DNA of 64,000 nt, taken from Turnera subulata. Lineage: Eukaryota > Streptophyta > Magnoliopsida > Malpighiales > Passifloraceae. A program made the translations under genes and the position numbers. This document shows positions 20,875-32,994 of this stretch, piece after piece; position 1 is the stretch's first letter; the number at the start of each line of letters is the position of its first letter. The stretch is from the NCBI GenBank assembly GCA_028386065.3, contig JAKUCV010001732.1:1-64000 (forward strand), in the 5' to 3' direction. Below the pieces are notes generated by a model. That model saw nothing but the letters and a program-made list of their open reading frames with translations. It was not told where the DNA came from and did no database searches.

Positions 20875-22992
20875 TGATGCGTGTGCTATCATGCAACTGC
20901 GCATGATTGTTGTAGTACTTAAATCAAGGTCGTATCCACAAGGACTGAGTTGAATCTGTTCTCCTTCAATTTCGGACAAACTAGACTTGAAAACAATTAA
21001 ACAAGAGTGGATTGGATGATTAATGATTAAAACTAAAAAAGAGTAGTAAGGTAAATATAACAACAATCTAAACGAGGAAAAGATCAGAAATGATGAGTTC
21101 TTAGGCATCTGGGGTCCACATGTCCTGATTTATGCTTATAAATTGCTCAACAGCATCATCACAGGCTGGGCCTGTGGACGAGGCTGTGACTAATTAGATG
21201 GCTTGTCGGGGCTCCCAACCTAAGGTACTATCAACGGCTTTCGATCTTATTAATAGTTTTTTAAGCTTCCATCTACCCCTTGTCACTAGAGTAGACGTCC
21301 ACTTAAGGATGAGGTTCAATGTTGGTGCAAATTCCTACAGTCTCTCCATACCTTCTTTCGAATGTCTAAGGAGTGAAGGCTGACTATTGTAGGTCTAGCA
21401 CTCCTGGCTTCTCCTTTCGGTCCTTCACCAAGCTGCTACTAAACTAAGAATATGCTACCCAATAATCAATCAAGAATCAAACTAGGAGTTGTGTTATCTC
21501 TTGACTATATTGTCACGGAATGAGGCTGTGTTGGGCACAGCATGATGCTGTCGACAGCAAGGGAGTCAATTACAAGATTGGTTCTTGCAGGCGCTATCAA
21601 CCTGTACTGAACCCATTTGCTTTCGCTCACAGGTGCCTCTCATGGTTCTCATCTTCCATGTGCTCTCGCATTGGTCAAACTCAGGGGATTAAGATTGGTG
21701 TTGAGGCTAATTCCTCAATTAGTTTCTAACCTCGTCACAAGCTAAAAACTAACAGTTTGGTTGTTGTTGTTCTAGTAGCTATGGTTTCTCTTTCGGTCCC
21801 TCACCTAGCTACCTGTGTTCATGCATGGGTTTGATCAGAACCTAGACATGGAGAAGGTTCTCAACAACTAAAGCAAGAAAAAGGGTTAAGAACATGAGCA
21901 ATTTATTTAGCAAAACCGAGTACATGCTTCCCCCTTCAACCTAAGAAGGGGTTGTTTAGTTCATAATCAAGGTTAGAGAAACAATGGAAGAATGGATTGG
22001 CATCGTGTTTGTGAACAAACTAGAGGTTAAGGACGACACGGTTTCTGCCCAGAAAGGCTGCAGAACCGTGTTTTCCCTTGGACCCTTAGTGTTTCTGGGT
22101 CCCACCTTTTTTCTCAAGCCCTCTGTAACTATGGGGTTTATGGGGTTTTTGATCCGGGGATTCCTGGATGCTTTCCAGCGTTCTCCTTTCCCTTTTTGTA
22201 GGTGCAGCTCCCTTCTCTTCTTCCTTCCAACTTGCTGGACAGCATGGGTGTTTGGGCAAGTTGGCTCCTCTGTCTTCCAGCGTGTGTGTCAGGATAGGCA
22301 TGATGGGCAGCAAGTTGATTGGTGGGTTGGTAGTGGGTTGCAGGTTTGGCAGAGGGAATATTGGAGTTTTGAGTGGGTAATTCCTCTGGCCACCTTCTGG
22401 GAACTATGATTATTATTCTCCTCTGCCAAAAGGCATTCCGAAGCACTCAGGTTGTGTTTTGTAGGCTTCATGTGCGGGATGAGCAAGTGGTGCAGTTTAA
22501 TATTGTTTCTGCAAATCTGGGTTTTTGCAAGTCGCACAGCATGAGGCTGTTGACGCACAGGTTGAGGCTGTGCAAGGCTTAATTGTAGTCCTCCTTCAAC
22601 TTCTTCTTTGGTTGGTTTCTGCCTCTTCTACCAAAAATGAAGTGTCTTGAAGACTTTCTATAAATGAGCTGGGATAATGATCCTTAGTGGAAATCTTGTG
22701 ATTTGCAGGTGGAATTAGGCCTTTAATCGAGTTTGTAATGAACAACAGCCTCAGGAACAGCCTCAAGGGTTCTGCAACAGGCTCATGTTGTGGCAGAGGC
22801 TGTTTCTTCAAATTCTTTAATGAAATCTTCCCAAATTGGTTGAAATGCACCTGAAATCACTAATTATGCAGTAAAGGGTAGGAATACAGGAAATATGACA
22901 GAATTATGCATAGGAGGCATATAATCATGAAAGAATAAGCACATATCATGCCTAAAATCATGCCTAAAACTATGCATATTTTGTGTTCATCA
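20875..22992 (-). repeat. 3' LTR of the Athila/Tat-type element
   Basis: 2,118 bp. Closely matches 37,114-39,221 throughout. Contains several copies of the element's palindromic word (21,160, 21,537, about 22,535 and 22,745). Confidence 0.9.
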
Positions 22993-23003
22993 AAATACCC
23001 CAA
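22993..23003 (-). other. Polypurine tract of the Tat element
   Basis: Read on the minus strand, TTTGGGGTATTT immediately precedes the LTR tip TGATGAACAC. Just upstream is TTGCTTGAGGACAAGCAAAA, a familiar Tat/Athila 3'-end landmark. Similar words recur at about 24,318 and 24,447. Confidence 0.65.
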
Positions 23004-24830
23004 ATTGAAGATTTTGCTTGTCCTCAAGCAAACAGAAAAATAAAAGGAGGCATGATTGAAAGGGAAGAGGGGGCTAATCTCAATGCATCAAGTTTTCACT
23101 ATGCTTCTCCCTTGTGATGTCTCAATTTAAGCATTCTTAAATTTTCCTCGAAAACTGCATCAATCTCAATCAAATTCCTTGTCAGTAGTTTTTGTCATAA
23201 AAATTCACAGGAATAATCTTTCAACTAACCTCCAGTCATCTGTCGTCAAATGGATCCTGCCAAAATCATTTTTCTGGAAGTGAAAACTTTACCTCATATG
23301 CAGACCCATTATCCCTTATCTCCACTAATGTGCAAACAGTAATCAAGCAAGGATCTCCAGGACTTTTCTATGTTATGTCGAGGCTAGGGTGATGGTTGTC
23401 AATGAGTGGTGGATGGATTGAGCAAGGGTTGGTGGTCTGTGAACTTGAAACCTCCAGTTTATTTTGTTGACAGTCTGAGGCTGTATAGGGACTGTTGACT
23501 CTATATCCCTTGCGTTTTCATGCTACCCAGAGGCTCAATGTATCCTCTTATGTTGAGATGGAGTTCGATTCACAAAATGTTTCTTTTCTCCTAATTTCTC
23601 TTTCCCATGTCTTTCTTTTTCTTACAAGCTGCCTCGTTTTTGTTCTATGAACTTGATTTTTTTTTTATTTTGCAGCTGGGAAGAGGGCAGTACAAGATGT
23701 GTGGTGGCATTCTGGGTATGTATTTGTTAAGTGCAAACAGCCTCAGATGCTTGGTAGGAATGAATCTTTTTCACAGACTCATCAACAGGGTGAGGCTGTT
23801 GGAATGAAATTGTGCCTTGGCACATGATGGCCCCTGTTTCGGCTTCAAGTGGTTGAGGTTTGGTGAAATAGGGTGAAGGAATAAATTGGGGCCATCCTAG
23901 TCGGCTCAAATGGATTGATGAGTGTGGTATGGATTTATGTGGTCTGTTTGGTATGCAAAAGATGGCCTAGATCTTTTCCTTGCTTGAAGAACTCTTGCTT
24001 GAATTTCGCCTTGATAGAGATAATGGTCTGTTCTAAGCTGGACAGGCTGAGCCTGTGGTGTTTTGAAAACCATTTAGCAAGATTCTTCTTATCTGACAGA
24101 TTCATGGAGTGCAGTTGTTTGATTGTACCTGTTCTGCTTGTTTTAAAAGTAAAGACAAGTCTTGAGATTAAAGATTTGACAAGATTAAATGAAAAAGGGA
24201 AAAAAGCATAAATACTACGACAGGCTCACACTATGGAAAAGCATAATGAAGAACATAATAGCATTGAAATTGCATTGCTCATAGAATAATACACAAGGCA
24301 AAATTGCACCCTAAAAATACCCTAAACTGAAAATTTTGCAGTGTCCTCACTGTTGAAACTAAACAGAAAAATAGGTACAATGTTAAAACAAATGCAAACC
24401 AAAGAAACACACATAATTTGAAAAGAAATAAAAATGTGTTACAAAAATACCCCAAACTGAAATCCTATGTGGTGGGGTTAAACATCCTAGAACTAGACTA
24501 GAGGTGCTGAAAAGTTGAGTTAGTGGCGGGGCCTCTTGCTGCTTGATGGGGCAAATGAGGTGTTAGAGTATTATGGGAGTCTGACACAGCCTCAGCCTGT
24601 GATGGGGCTGTGCAAGCGTCAACTTACCTATTGGCAAAGAAATCCTTAAGACTAAAAATCATTAAGGGTCTAGAGGGACTTCCCTGATGAGTCTCTGACT
24701 TGACGACTCCTTTCTCCAATGATTTTCAGCACCTAATTGTCTAAAACAAAAGAGACACACAAAACAAAAACAAAACAAAATAACCAAATGGAAATTAACA
24801 AAAGGCAAGGGAAATAAAAAATTACCTCGC
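23004..24830 (-). other. 3' untranslated region of the Tat element
   Basis: No convincing ORF on either strand. It holds two extra copies of the polypurine-tract neighbourhood (ATACCCTAAACTGAAAATTTT-like at 24,318; ATACCCCAAACTGAA at 24,447) and many copies of the ACAGGCTGAGCCTGT-type word (24,042-24,056 is a perfect example). Confidence 0.6.
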
Positions 24831-24846
24831 TTGGGTTGCCTCCCAA
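24831..24846. other. Conserved palindrome after the Tat integrase
   Basis: TTGGGTTGCCTCCCAA, followed by GAAGCGCTTC. A TTGGGAGGCAACCCAA block just after the integrase reading is, to my knowledge, common in Athila/Tat elements. Its position supports the assignment of the preceding coding relic. Confidence 0.6.
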
Positions 24847-24956
24847 GAAGCGCTTCTTTCATGTCTTGTAGCTGGACATCCTCCTTGTTTAGGTGATTGG
24901 AGGGTTCTGAGGGGATTGACTCTCCTTGAAAACGTCCACGGTAGGGTGATAGATTT

Positions 24957-25160
24957 TTACCATTTTACGATGGACCATGAACGGGCTAACCCGTCACCAT
25001 CAATTTTCATTTCTCCATGAGACAAACAATGAAGAATGTTAAACAGACCAGACCACTTGGATCGTCTCTTATCCCAAAAAAGGATTTGGTCTTCTTTCTT
25101 GAAAGCACGCTTGTTTTTTTGACCACTGTGCCTTTTTGTGGTTCTTTCCTTGTAAACTAT
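24957..25160 (-). pseudogene. Integrase C-terminal fragment of the Tat element
   Basis: Minus-strand reading contains IVYKERTTKRHSG (25,160 towards 25,120) and KRRSKWSGLF (about 25,050), matching the C-terminal integrase region of Athila/Tat elements (YKERTKRWHD and K-R-SRWSGPF). The zinc-binding and catalytic domains are not present. The reading begins exactly at the Copia-1 insertion point and, allowing for the ACTAT duplication, continues the Gag-protease reading on the far side (34,537). Confidence 0.7.
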
Positions 25161-26178
25161 TGTAAGTAACTCGGCATGCAAACTTGACAATCAAATGCAG
25201 CTGAAAAACCCAGAAACCATGGAGGATCCAAGTGAAAGTAACTAAACCGAATAACAATTTTTGCGTACCTGAATCGGTTGAGATCTTTCACTCAACTGTT
25301 GTGCCGAATCAACCATCTGCTCGAATCAACAGTTCTAAGTGTGTGACCCTGTAGGCACTTGTAACGTTTGGCAATAATTGTAAAATCTTATTTTACAATT
25401 ATAAACAATGAGCGGTGTCTAGCAACACATCATTGCTACCCAAACGACAAGATCAGTACTGATTCAATATGCCTCGGAAGCATGTCATCGTCCTTTCGTC
25501 ACATTATCAAGATTAAACACGAGACATGGAATAAGTCAATCTCGTATATGTTTAATCTAAGTTTCTTGATCCTCGAGTTAACTGTGTAAAACGGATACTG
25601 ATGATATCACCATATCATATAATCCGAGCATGGCCATGCATTTACAGTTCAACTCTATCAAGAGGCCCAACTGATAATATACCCGTTATATGGGTTGGAC
25701 GAATTCTATCTTGATCATACAAAACCCACTACACACTTATCATATACCCAACGATTACAATAAGGTCTACTCTCAATGCTTATCGGTTCTCATTATAGTT
25801 TCATATACTGATTGTACAACCCTTGGAACTACTAGAGTCCAGTTTCCTGTTATGTATATTCTTGGTGATTACTGTTAGTATATTGCAAGGTACATCACAA
25901 GAATACAACCCAGTCAGGTCTGGTGTTCAAGAGATTGAACATGGGCATACATCTTAAGTTATCTCATATAAATCTCAACATACGCTAGTCTTAATTTATT
26001 ATTACAACCCATCCATAATAATAATCGACTAGGGACATTTAAGAATATAAAATATTCTAGGGTTATAAATATGTGCAAGCGTTTATCACATAAACATATT
26101 TATTGGAATAACCTTAATGTATATACATGACTATATACAATCATCCAATGATTAGCTTTTGGGCATATTATACTAACA
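25161..26178 (-). repeat. Copia-1 3' LTR (shortened)
   Basis: 1,018 bp against 1,542 bp for the partner. The main loss is between CCGAATCAA and CTGCTCGAATCAAC, removing the part corresponding to about 33,147-33,675. The segment around 25,770-25,900 also differs from the partner. Confidence 0.9.
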
Positions 26179-26249
26179 ATCTCCCACTTGCACTAAAGCC
26201 AATCATCCATGTATATAATACTAATGGATGTAGCATGACCATCATGCTT

Positions 26250-27116
26250 CCGCTATGTGAGAGGCTTTGTCAATGGATCTGCTACAGAGTTATCAGAAGG
26301 AACTTTGCACAGCCTCAGTTGTAGAGTCGGTAACTGTTTCTTGCTTGGAACTCTTCCAGCAAACAACACCACCTCCAAGACAAAACACATAACCTGACTG
26401 CGATCTAAAATCATCCCTGTCTGTTTGAAAGCTAGCATCTGTGTAACCCTTTACAACAAGCTCATCAATGCTTCCATAGACAAGGAATGCATCCTTAGTC
26501 CTTCTCAAGTACTTAAGGATGTTCTTAACCGCTGTCCAGTGACTCTCACCGGGATCAGATTGATATCTGCTTGTGACACTCAAAGCATATGTGACTTCCG
26601 GTCGAGTACATAGCATGGCATACATGATAGATCCTATTGCAGATGCATAAGGGATCTTACTCATCCGCTCTCTCTCCTTAGATGTACTAGGACATTGATT
26701 CTTTGAGAGAGATATGTCATGTGACATGGGCAAGAAACCTTTCTTGGAATCTTGCATGCTAAACCTCTTTAGCACTTTGTCAATATATGTGCTTTGACTT
26801 AGCCCAAGAAGCCTTTTGGATCTATCTCTATAGATCTTTATACCTAGCACGCAGGCAGCTTCTCCTAAGTCCTTCTTTGAGAAATTCTTTCCTAACCAAG
26901 TCTTTACAGACTGTAGTGTTGGAATATCATTCCCAATGAGCAGAATGTCGTCAACATACAATAACAAGAAAACGATAATGCTCCCACTAACCTTCTTGTA
27001 CACACATGGTTCATCTTCATTTTTAATGAAACCAAACTCTTTGATCACTTTATTAAAATGAAGATTCTAACTCCTAGAAGCTTGCTTCAATCCATAAATA
27101 GATCTTTGCAACTTGC
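26250..27116 (-). pseudogene. Copia-1 reverse transcriptase (C part) and RNase H
   Basis: A 251-codon open frame (27,048-26,293) plus a decayed start. It contains FLLLYVDDILLIGND (catalytic YVDD intact, plus-strand 26,946-26,960), LSQSTYIDKVLKRFSM, PYASAIGSIMYAMLCTRP, the RNase H start KGYTDASFQTD and VVCWKSSKQETV. It ends before the canonical EAEY, where the frame has decayed. The N-terminal part of RT lies beyond the Mutator-like insertion (28,897-29,170). Confidence 0.85.
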
Positions 27117-28896
27117 GGATTAAAGCGTTTTTTGGCCTTTTTTCATCCATGCGTTCTACCTTTCTGGTCTGTTTTGGTCTCTCCGGTCGGAATCCGTCGA
27201 GAATCGATGATGTGACACATTTTCCGGTGCCACATCAGCTTTGTGGGTCCCAAAGTATAAGTCCAACCAAAAAAACCAAACCCACTCGACCCGAACCATT
27301 CACCCACCCAATTGACCCATCAAGTGAATATGTAATATTATTTGTTTTTACTTAAAGTTCCATATTAGACATGTAATTGATATATTAAATTTAAATTTTG
27401 GCAAACATTAGCATTAACTCTAGTGATGTGTCATCTTATGCTAATAATCAATTATTATTTAACATTAGATTTAGTATTTTAGTTTTATAATTACCTTAAT
27501 TGACTCATATTATTAATAATCAATTATTATTTAACCCTTCTATTGGTATGCTTTACTTTATTATTAATCAAAATTTAAATAATTTATATCAGAAGAAATC
27601 CCAACAGCATCAAACTCTAAAGTCTAAAAGAAGAAAAAAAAAAAAGAAAAAACAAACCCCACTAAAGATCAAACTCTCTAATAAAAATGCCACCAAGATC
27701 AAAATAGAGATACAAAGACAAAAGAAAATTTGAAGTTGCTAGCAAACAATGCGTCATCGCCACCTCCGCCTCGCCACCGCCACCAACAACCCCACCGATA
27801 TTGCCTCTGCCTCACTGACGCTGCCAATCACCAGCATCTAAAGACCCTCTTGTCTCCCTTCCACACCAGATCCTCTACCAACAAAACTTCTTCTTTAACA
27901 TCCCCAAATCTGCCTCCGCTTCCCATTGCGTCGTCTCATTAATTTCAAAATTAGTGAAGATAGGTGGGTTTGGAAAACAAGTGGATCTGGATAAGATAGT
28001 TTTTTGAAGAGTTAAGTGGATCTGGACAAAATCTTTTTTAATTTGGATCTGGAGTAAAAAATAGTAAAGCCAAATCAAAGAGAAGGGAAATAGAGAACTT
28101 CGACGATAATTTTTCTTTTCTTGGGTATATATATATATATATATATTCATGGGTACCGAAAAGAACAAGATATTACATTTGCATGAGGAACTGAGGAAGA
28201 ATTGTGTTAATCTCGCTTAAGGCCAAGCCGGTGGTGTTTTTTTTGGTACAATAGCCGGTGGTGCTTTTAATCATTTTAAAATGCCAAAGTATTATTCCAA
28301 TTCAAATTTTTATCTTACCTGTACATAATAATTCTTGACAAGAAAAACTCTTCGATCAATTCCATGGCACCCGGAGCCAACCCAATGAGGACACATGTCA
28401 TTAGAAAACAAAATTAGTCGCTATTACCTGTTAAAACGATATTATTACCTAGTTTTGCTAACGGATATAAAATGTCATTTAACCATATACATATTCAAAG
28501 GAAACAAGAAAAATAAAATATTGTGAAAATATTTTTAAATATAAAATAATATATATTCTACCTTATTATTTTAGAAATAGGCTAAGTTTATTATTCAAAT
28601 TATTTGTTATAATTAAAAATAATAAAATTATATTTTGGGTTTTGGGTCAATCGGGTGGGCAGAACCGGTCGGGTAGATCTTGGTTTGGTTTTGGGTTTTT
28701 CCTGACATGTCGGTCCCACAAAGCTGATGTGGCACCGGGAAACGTGCCACATCAGCGATTCTCGACGGATTACGGCTGAAGTGACCAAAATAGGCCAAAC
28801 GGGTAGAACGCAGGGATGAAAAAAAGGCCAAAATCCTACACGAGGATGAATTCCAACTTTGAGGCTTAACATAGGGACCAAAAAACGCTTTAATCC
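27117..28896. mobile_element. Mutator-like element inserted in Copia-1 RT
   Basis: Terminal inverted repeats of about 200-260 bp: left GGATTAAAGCGTTTTTTGG at 27,117, right the inverse ending CGCTTTAATCC (28,896). Both arms share CATC(C)...GCGTTCTACC, CCGTCGAGAATCG, GCCACATCAGCTTTGTGGG and a polymorphic CCCACCC stretch. The left arm lacks about 48 bases present in the right. Flanks GCAACTTGC and ACAACTTGC suggest an 8-9-bp duplication. The host reading continues on both sides. No transposase is present. A GC-richer patch at 27,745-27,945 could be captured gene sequence (Pack-MULE), but I cannot identify it. Confidence 0.8.
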
Positions 28897-29446
28897 TACA
28901 ACTTGCATACCATATTAGCATTCTCTGGATCGACAAAACCTTCAGGTTGTGTCATGTACACATCCTTAAAAGATTTCCATTAAGGAAAGCGGGTTTTGAC
29001 ATCCATTTGCCATATCTCATAATCATGGTATGCTGCTATAGCCAATAGAATCCAGATGGATTTAACCATGGCAACTGGCGAGAAAGTTTCATCATAGTCA
29101 ATACCATGAACTTGCTTGAAAACTTTCGCAACCAGTCTCCCTTTAAAGGTAATCACATTACCATCCATGTCGGTCTTTTTCTTAAAGACTCATTTGCACC
29201 CTATGGGTTTTACCCTTTCAGGTGGATCAACTAAGGTCCATACCTTGTTTTCATACATGGATTCCATCTCCGAATTCATGGCTTCTAGCCACTTCTTAGA
29301 GTCTGGACCCGTAATAGCTTGCTGATAGGAAGTGGGCTCATTCTCATCAATGAGCATCACGTCTCCAGTATGAGTCATAAGAAATCCATATCTCTCAGGC
29401 TCATACCGAGTCCTATCAGACCTACGCGGTCCGTGTGTTACAGGTA
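28897..29446 (-). pseudogene. Copia-1 pol: integrase tail and reverse transcriptase start
   Basis: Minus-strand reading: PRRSDRTRYEPERYGFL (integrase-RT linker), then NEPTSYQQAI, KKWLEAMNSEMESM, VWTLVDPPE and, after a stop, the RT start FKGRLVAKVF, DYDETFSPVAMVKSI and IWQMDVKTRF. These are standard Ty1/copia landmarks. The domain continues after the Mutator-like insertion at 27,116. Confidence 0.85.
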
Positions 29447-30287
29447 NNNNNNNNNNNNNNNNNNNNNNNNNNNNNNNNNNNNNNNNNNNNNNNNNNNNNN
29501 NNNNNNNNNNNNNNNNNNNNNNNNNNNNNNNNNNNNNNNNNNNNNNNNNNNNNNNNNNNNNNNNNNNNNNNNNNNNNNNNNNNNNNNNNNNNNNNNNNNN
29601 NNNNNNNNNNNNNNNNNNNNNNNNNNNNNNNNNNNNNNNNNNNNNNNNNNNNNNNNNNNNNNNNNNNNNNNNNNNNNNNNNNNNNNNNNNNNNNNNNNNN
29701 NNNNNNNNNNNNNNNNNNNNNNNNNNNNNNNNNNNNNNNNNNNNNNNNNNNNNNNNNNNNNNNNNNNNNNNNNNNNNNNNNNNNNNNNNNNNNNNNNNNN
29801 NNNNNNNNNNNNNNNNNNNNNNNNNNNNNNNNNNNNNNNNNNNNNNNNNNNNNNNNNNNNNNNNNNNNNNNNNNNNNNNNNNNNNNNNNNNNNNNNNNNN
29901 NNNNNNNNNNNNNNNNNNNNNNNNNNNNNNNNNNNNNNNNNNNNNNNNNNNNNNNNNNNNNNNNNNNNNNNNNNNNNNNNNNNNNNNNNNNNNNNNNNNN
30001 NNNNNNNNNNNNNNNNNNNNNNNNNNNNNNNNNNNNNNNNNNNNNNNNNNNNNNNNNNNNNNNNNNNNNNNNNNNNNNNNNNNNNNNNNNNNNNNNNNNN
30101 NNNNNNNNNNNNNNNNNNNNNNNNNNNNNNNNNNNNNNNNNNNNNNNNNNNNNNNNNNNNNNNNNNNNNNNNNNNNNNNNNNNNNNNNNNNNNNNNNNNN
30201 NNNNNNNNNNNNNNNNNNNNNNNNNNNNNNNNNNNNNNNNNNNNNNNNNNNNNNNNNNNNNNNNNNNNNNNNNNNNNNNNNNNNNNN
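29447..30287. other. Assembly gap inside Copia-1 integrase
   Basis: 841 Ns. In Copia-2 the same interval (about 55,670-56,410) is about 745 bp and holds the integrase core, so the gap hides that domain. Confidence 0.95.
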
Positions 30288-31814
30288 TGTTGACATAGGT
30301 CCGCATACATCAGAATGTATAAGACCTAACAAGTCCGAAGCTCTTTCACCTTTACCAGCAAAAAGAGCCTTCGTCATTTTGCCTAATAAACATGACTCAC
30401 ATGTCTCATATGATTCAAAATCAAATGAGTCTAAAAGTCCATCTTTATGGAGTTTAGAAATACGAGTCTCGTTTATATGGCCCAATCAACAATGCCAGAG
30501 ACAGGTTTCATTAGAATCGTTTAATCTAACCTTCTTCATATTAATGTTATAGATTGGTGTTTCTAGGTTTAGAACGTACAAACCATAGCTCAAATATGCA
30601 CCACCATAATAAATATAATTGAAATAAATAGAACAATAATTGTTCTTTATTACAAATGAAAAACCTTTCTTGTCCAGACAAGAAACAAAAATCAAATTCC
30701 TGCTTATGGTAGGAACATAATAACAATCATCAAGTTCTAAAAAAAAACCACTCGGTAAGGGTAGATGGTAAGTCCCTACGGCTAATGCAGCAACTCTTGC
30801 TCCATTTCCAACGAGCATGCGCAGGTCTATCTCTCCCTTTGCTAATCTTCTACTCTTTCTCAATTCCTGCACATTTACACAAATGTGAGAACCACATCCG
30901 ATATCTAGTACCCATGATGCAGAGATAGAGATATTAGCCTCTATAACAAAAATGCCTGAAGCGGAAGTCTTACTTCCCTTCTGTTTCTTCACCTCTTCAA
31001 GGTAAATAGGGCAGTTACGCTTCCAATGGTCAAGTTTGTTGCAATGGAAATATTGTCCTTCCTTTACAATACCACCTTGGGGTTTCAGCACATGGGAACA
31101 AGAAGAAGCACATGCACCAAACTTTTTGGCACATTTCTTCTTCTTGTAAAACTTGGCTTTACCCTTTCCTTTGCCATTTCCAACCATCAATATACTGTTG
31201 GATTTATTTGCCTTCATCTGTTGCTCAACTATTCCTAACATGTTAAGAACCTCAGACAAGGATTTGTCAAGATGATTCATATTGAAATTCATTACAAATT
31301 GGTTGTAACTATCCGACAACGATTGCAGGACTAGATCAACAGCCAACTCCTTTTGCAAAGGAAAACCTAGACCCTCAAGGCTCTCAATGTATCCAATCAT
31401 TTTGAGCACATGAGGTCTCACCGGTGATGACTCAGCCATCTTGCATTGGAACAATGCCTTAGAGGTCTCATACCTCTCATGCCTTGCTTGCTCTTCAAAA
31501 AGCATTTTCAGATGTTCGATCATATCGAACGCATCCAAGTTCTCATGTTGCTTCTAAAGCTCAGAGTCCATGATAACAAGCATAAGGCATGCAACATCCA
31601 ATGCATCATCAACATGCTTCTTGTAAGCATCTCTTTCCGCCCTAGGAGCAGTAGGCGCCGGTTCATTAGGAACAGGCCCTTTAAGGACATACAACTTCTT
31701 TTCTTGTTTGAGGACTATCCTCAAATTGCGATGCCACTTAAGGAAGTTATTCCCATTAAGTTTTTCCTTCTCAAGGACAGATCGCAGTGATTGTGTACTA
31801 GTGTTTTGTGCCAT
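30288..31814 (-). pseudogene. Copia-1 gag, protease and pre-integrase
   Basis: Starts at ATG 31,814 (MAQNTSTQSLRSVLEKEKLN), with an in-frame TAG at 31,554 and a stop near 30,484 in otherwise continuous reading. Order: Gag with WHRNLRIVLKQEKK, a 350-codon open stretch with SLEGLGFPLQ, a zinc knuckle (FHCNKLDHWKRNC, about 31,020-31,055, first Cys replaced by Tyr), a protease-like WVLDIGCGSHIC (DIG in place of DTG) and a GAG-pre-integrase HINETRISKLHKDG...CESCLLGKMTK. It ends at VCGPMST, entering the gap. Protein would bind RNA and process the polyprotein in an intact relative. Confidence 0.85.
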
Positions 31815-32981
31815 GATAACTCTACAACATTGATCAACTCACACAAATAAGAGTCATGTATACATAAATCATTTAACAAGGAATTCTATTAAATGATGCT
31901 CCTACTACATAAATCAAGATAATTATAAGTAGGCCAAGATCCATATTTCACTACAAGATAAGTCAGCTTTGGCTGATCACTTATATCATAGTTATTTAGG
32001 TAGACAACTCTTGTCAATTACATCTTATGTAACTCTTGGATAGTTGAGTGAACAACACTTGTTCTTGTCTATCTCATAGACTTAGCTCAACTCCTTGCCT
32101 CTAAGTCCTCAATCCTATTGAGATGACCTAGTTAAGTTCAACCCATAATAAGCAGTTCGGATATTACAATTATCCCGTCGCACCTTGCTAGGATAAATAT
32201 TGGCACCTTGCTTTGGCAAAACCTACCAAGTATTGATCTAAGCAATGATGAGTGCTTATCATGGAAGGCAACACAAGAGGAACTTAATATTTACATCAAC
32301 ATATTATTCCTATACATCATATGCATGTTCTTGATAAATCATATATTGATGTTTTGTAAATTTGGAAACCAAAAATACATAAGAACATCGATGTTGTGAG
32401 AATCTGATTCTCCCAACTACTTGGCAGTGTTCAAGAACATCGAAGTTTAACTTGTGATCAAAGACTGACTAGCTCCTCGATCTAGGAAATTTCTTGTGGT
32501 GAACAGTACTCGTACAAGAAGTGAATTGAACTGATTCGATAATTCCCAGGAAAGATGGCGTAGCCAATCTCCTAAGACAGAATTATCATTCCAAGATAAA
32601 TCCCCAGGAAAGACTGGAGGAACAAAGGTTCACAGCCTCCTAGACAGGACTCACATGTACAGTGTATTAATTCACAACCTTGCACCTGACAAAGGACGAC
32701 AATCATACTAGAACGATAATCGATCTATACGAAAACCGACAATCGATTTTCCTTGTCGAACTCATTCGACTTACTGCCAAAAACACCTTGATTGATATCA
32801 CATACCAATCAAGTACTTGTTGTCAAATACTTTTGACAAAACAAACCTCAACATATATCACACATACAAAAACGAATTCAACATATCATGAACATGCTAC
32901 ATCACATACAGCATATCATATATATCAATATGAGCATATCATACATATGCACAACAAATTTGGTTTAGCGTTTCACAAGAG
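31815..32981 (-). other. Copia-1 leader
   Basis: 1.17 kb between the primer site and gag. It contains one AACATCGATG word (about 32,385) and a degenerate one (about 32,440), in the place where Copia-2 has a 22-unit array. It also shares ACCGACAATCGATTTTC with the Copia-2 leader. Confidence 0.6.
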
Positions 32982-32994
32982 GCTCCGCTACCAC
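32982..32994 (-). other. Copia-1 primer-binding site
   Basis: TGGTAGCGGAGCC on the minus strand, one base from the LTR end. Resembles the initiator-Met tRNA site TGGTATCAGAGCC with two changes. Confidence 0.75.

Noticed and set aside
29190..30485. Several long frames across the second gap
   Set aside because: Only the minus-strand frame with Copia landmarks is real at its ends; the rest exist because Ns contain no stops.
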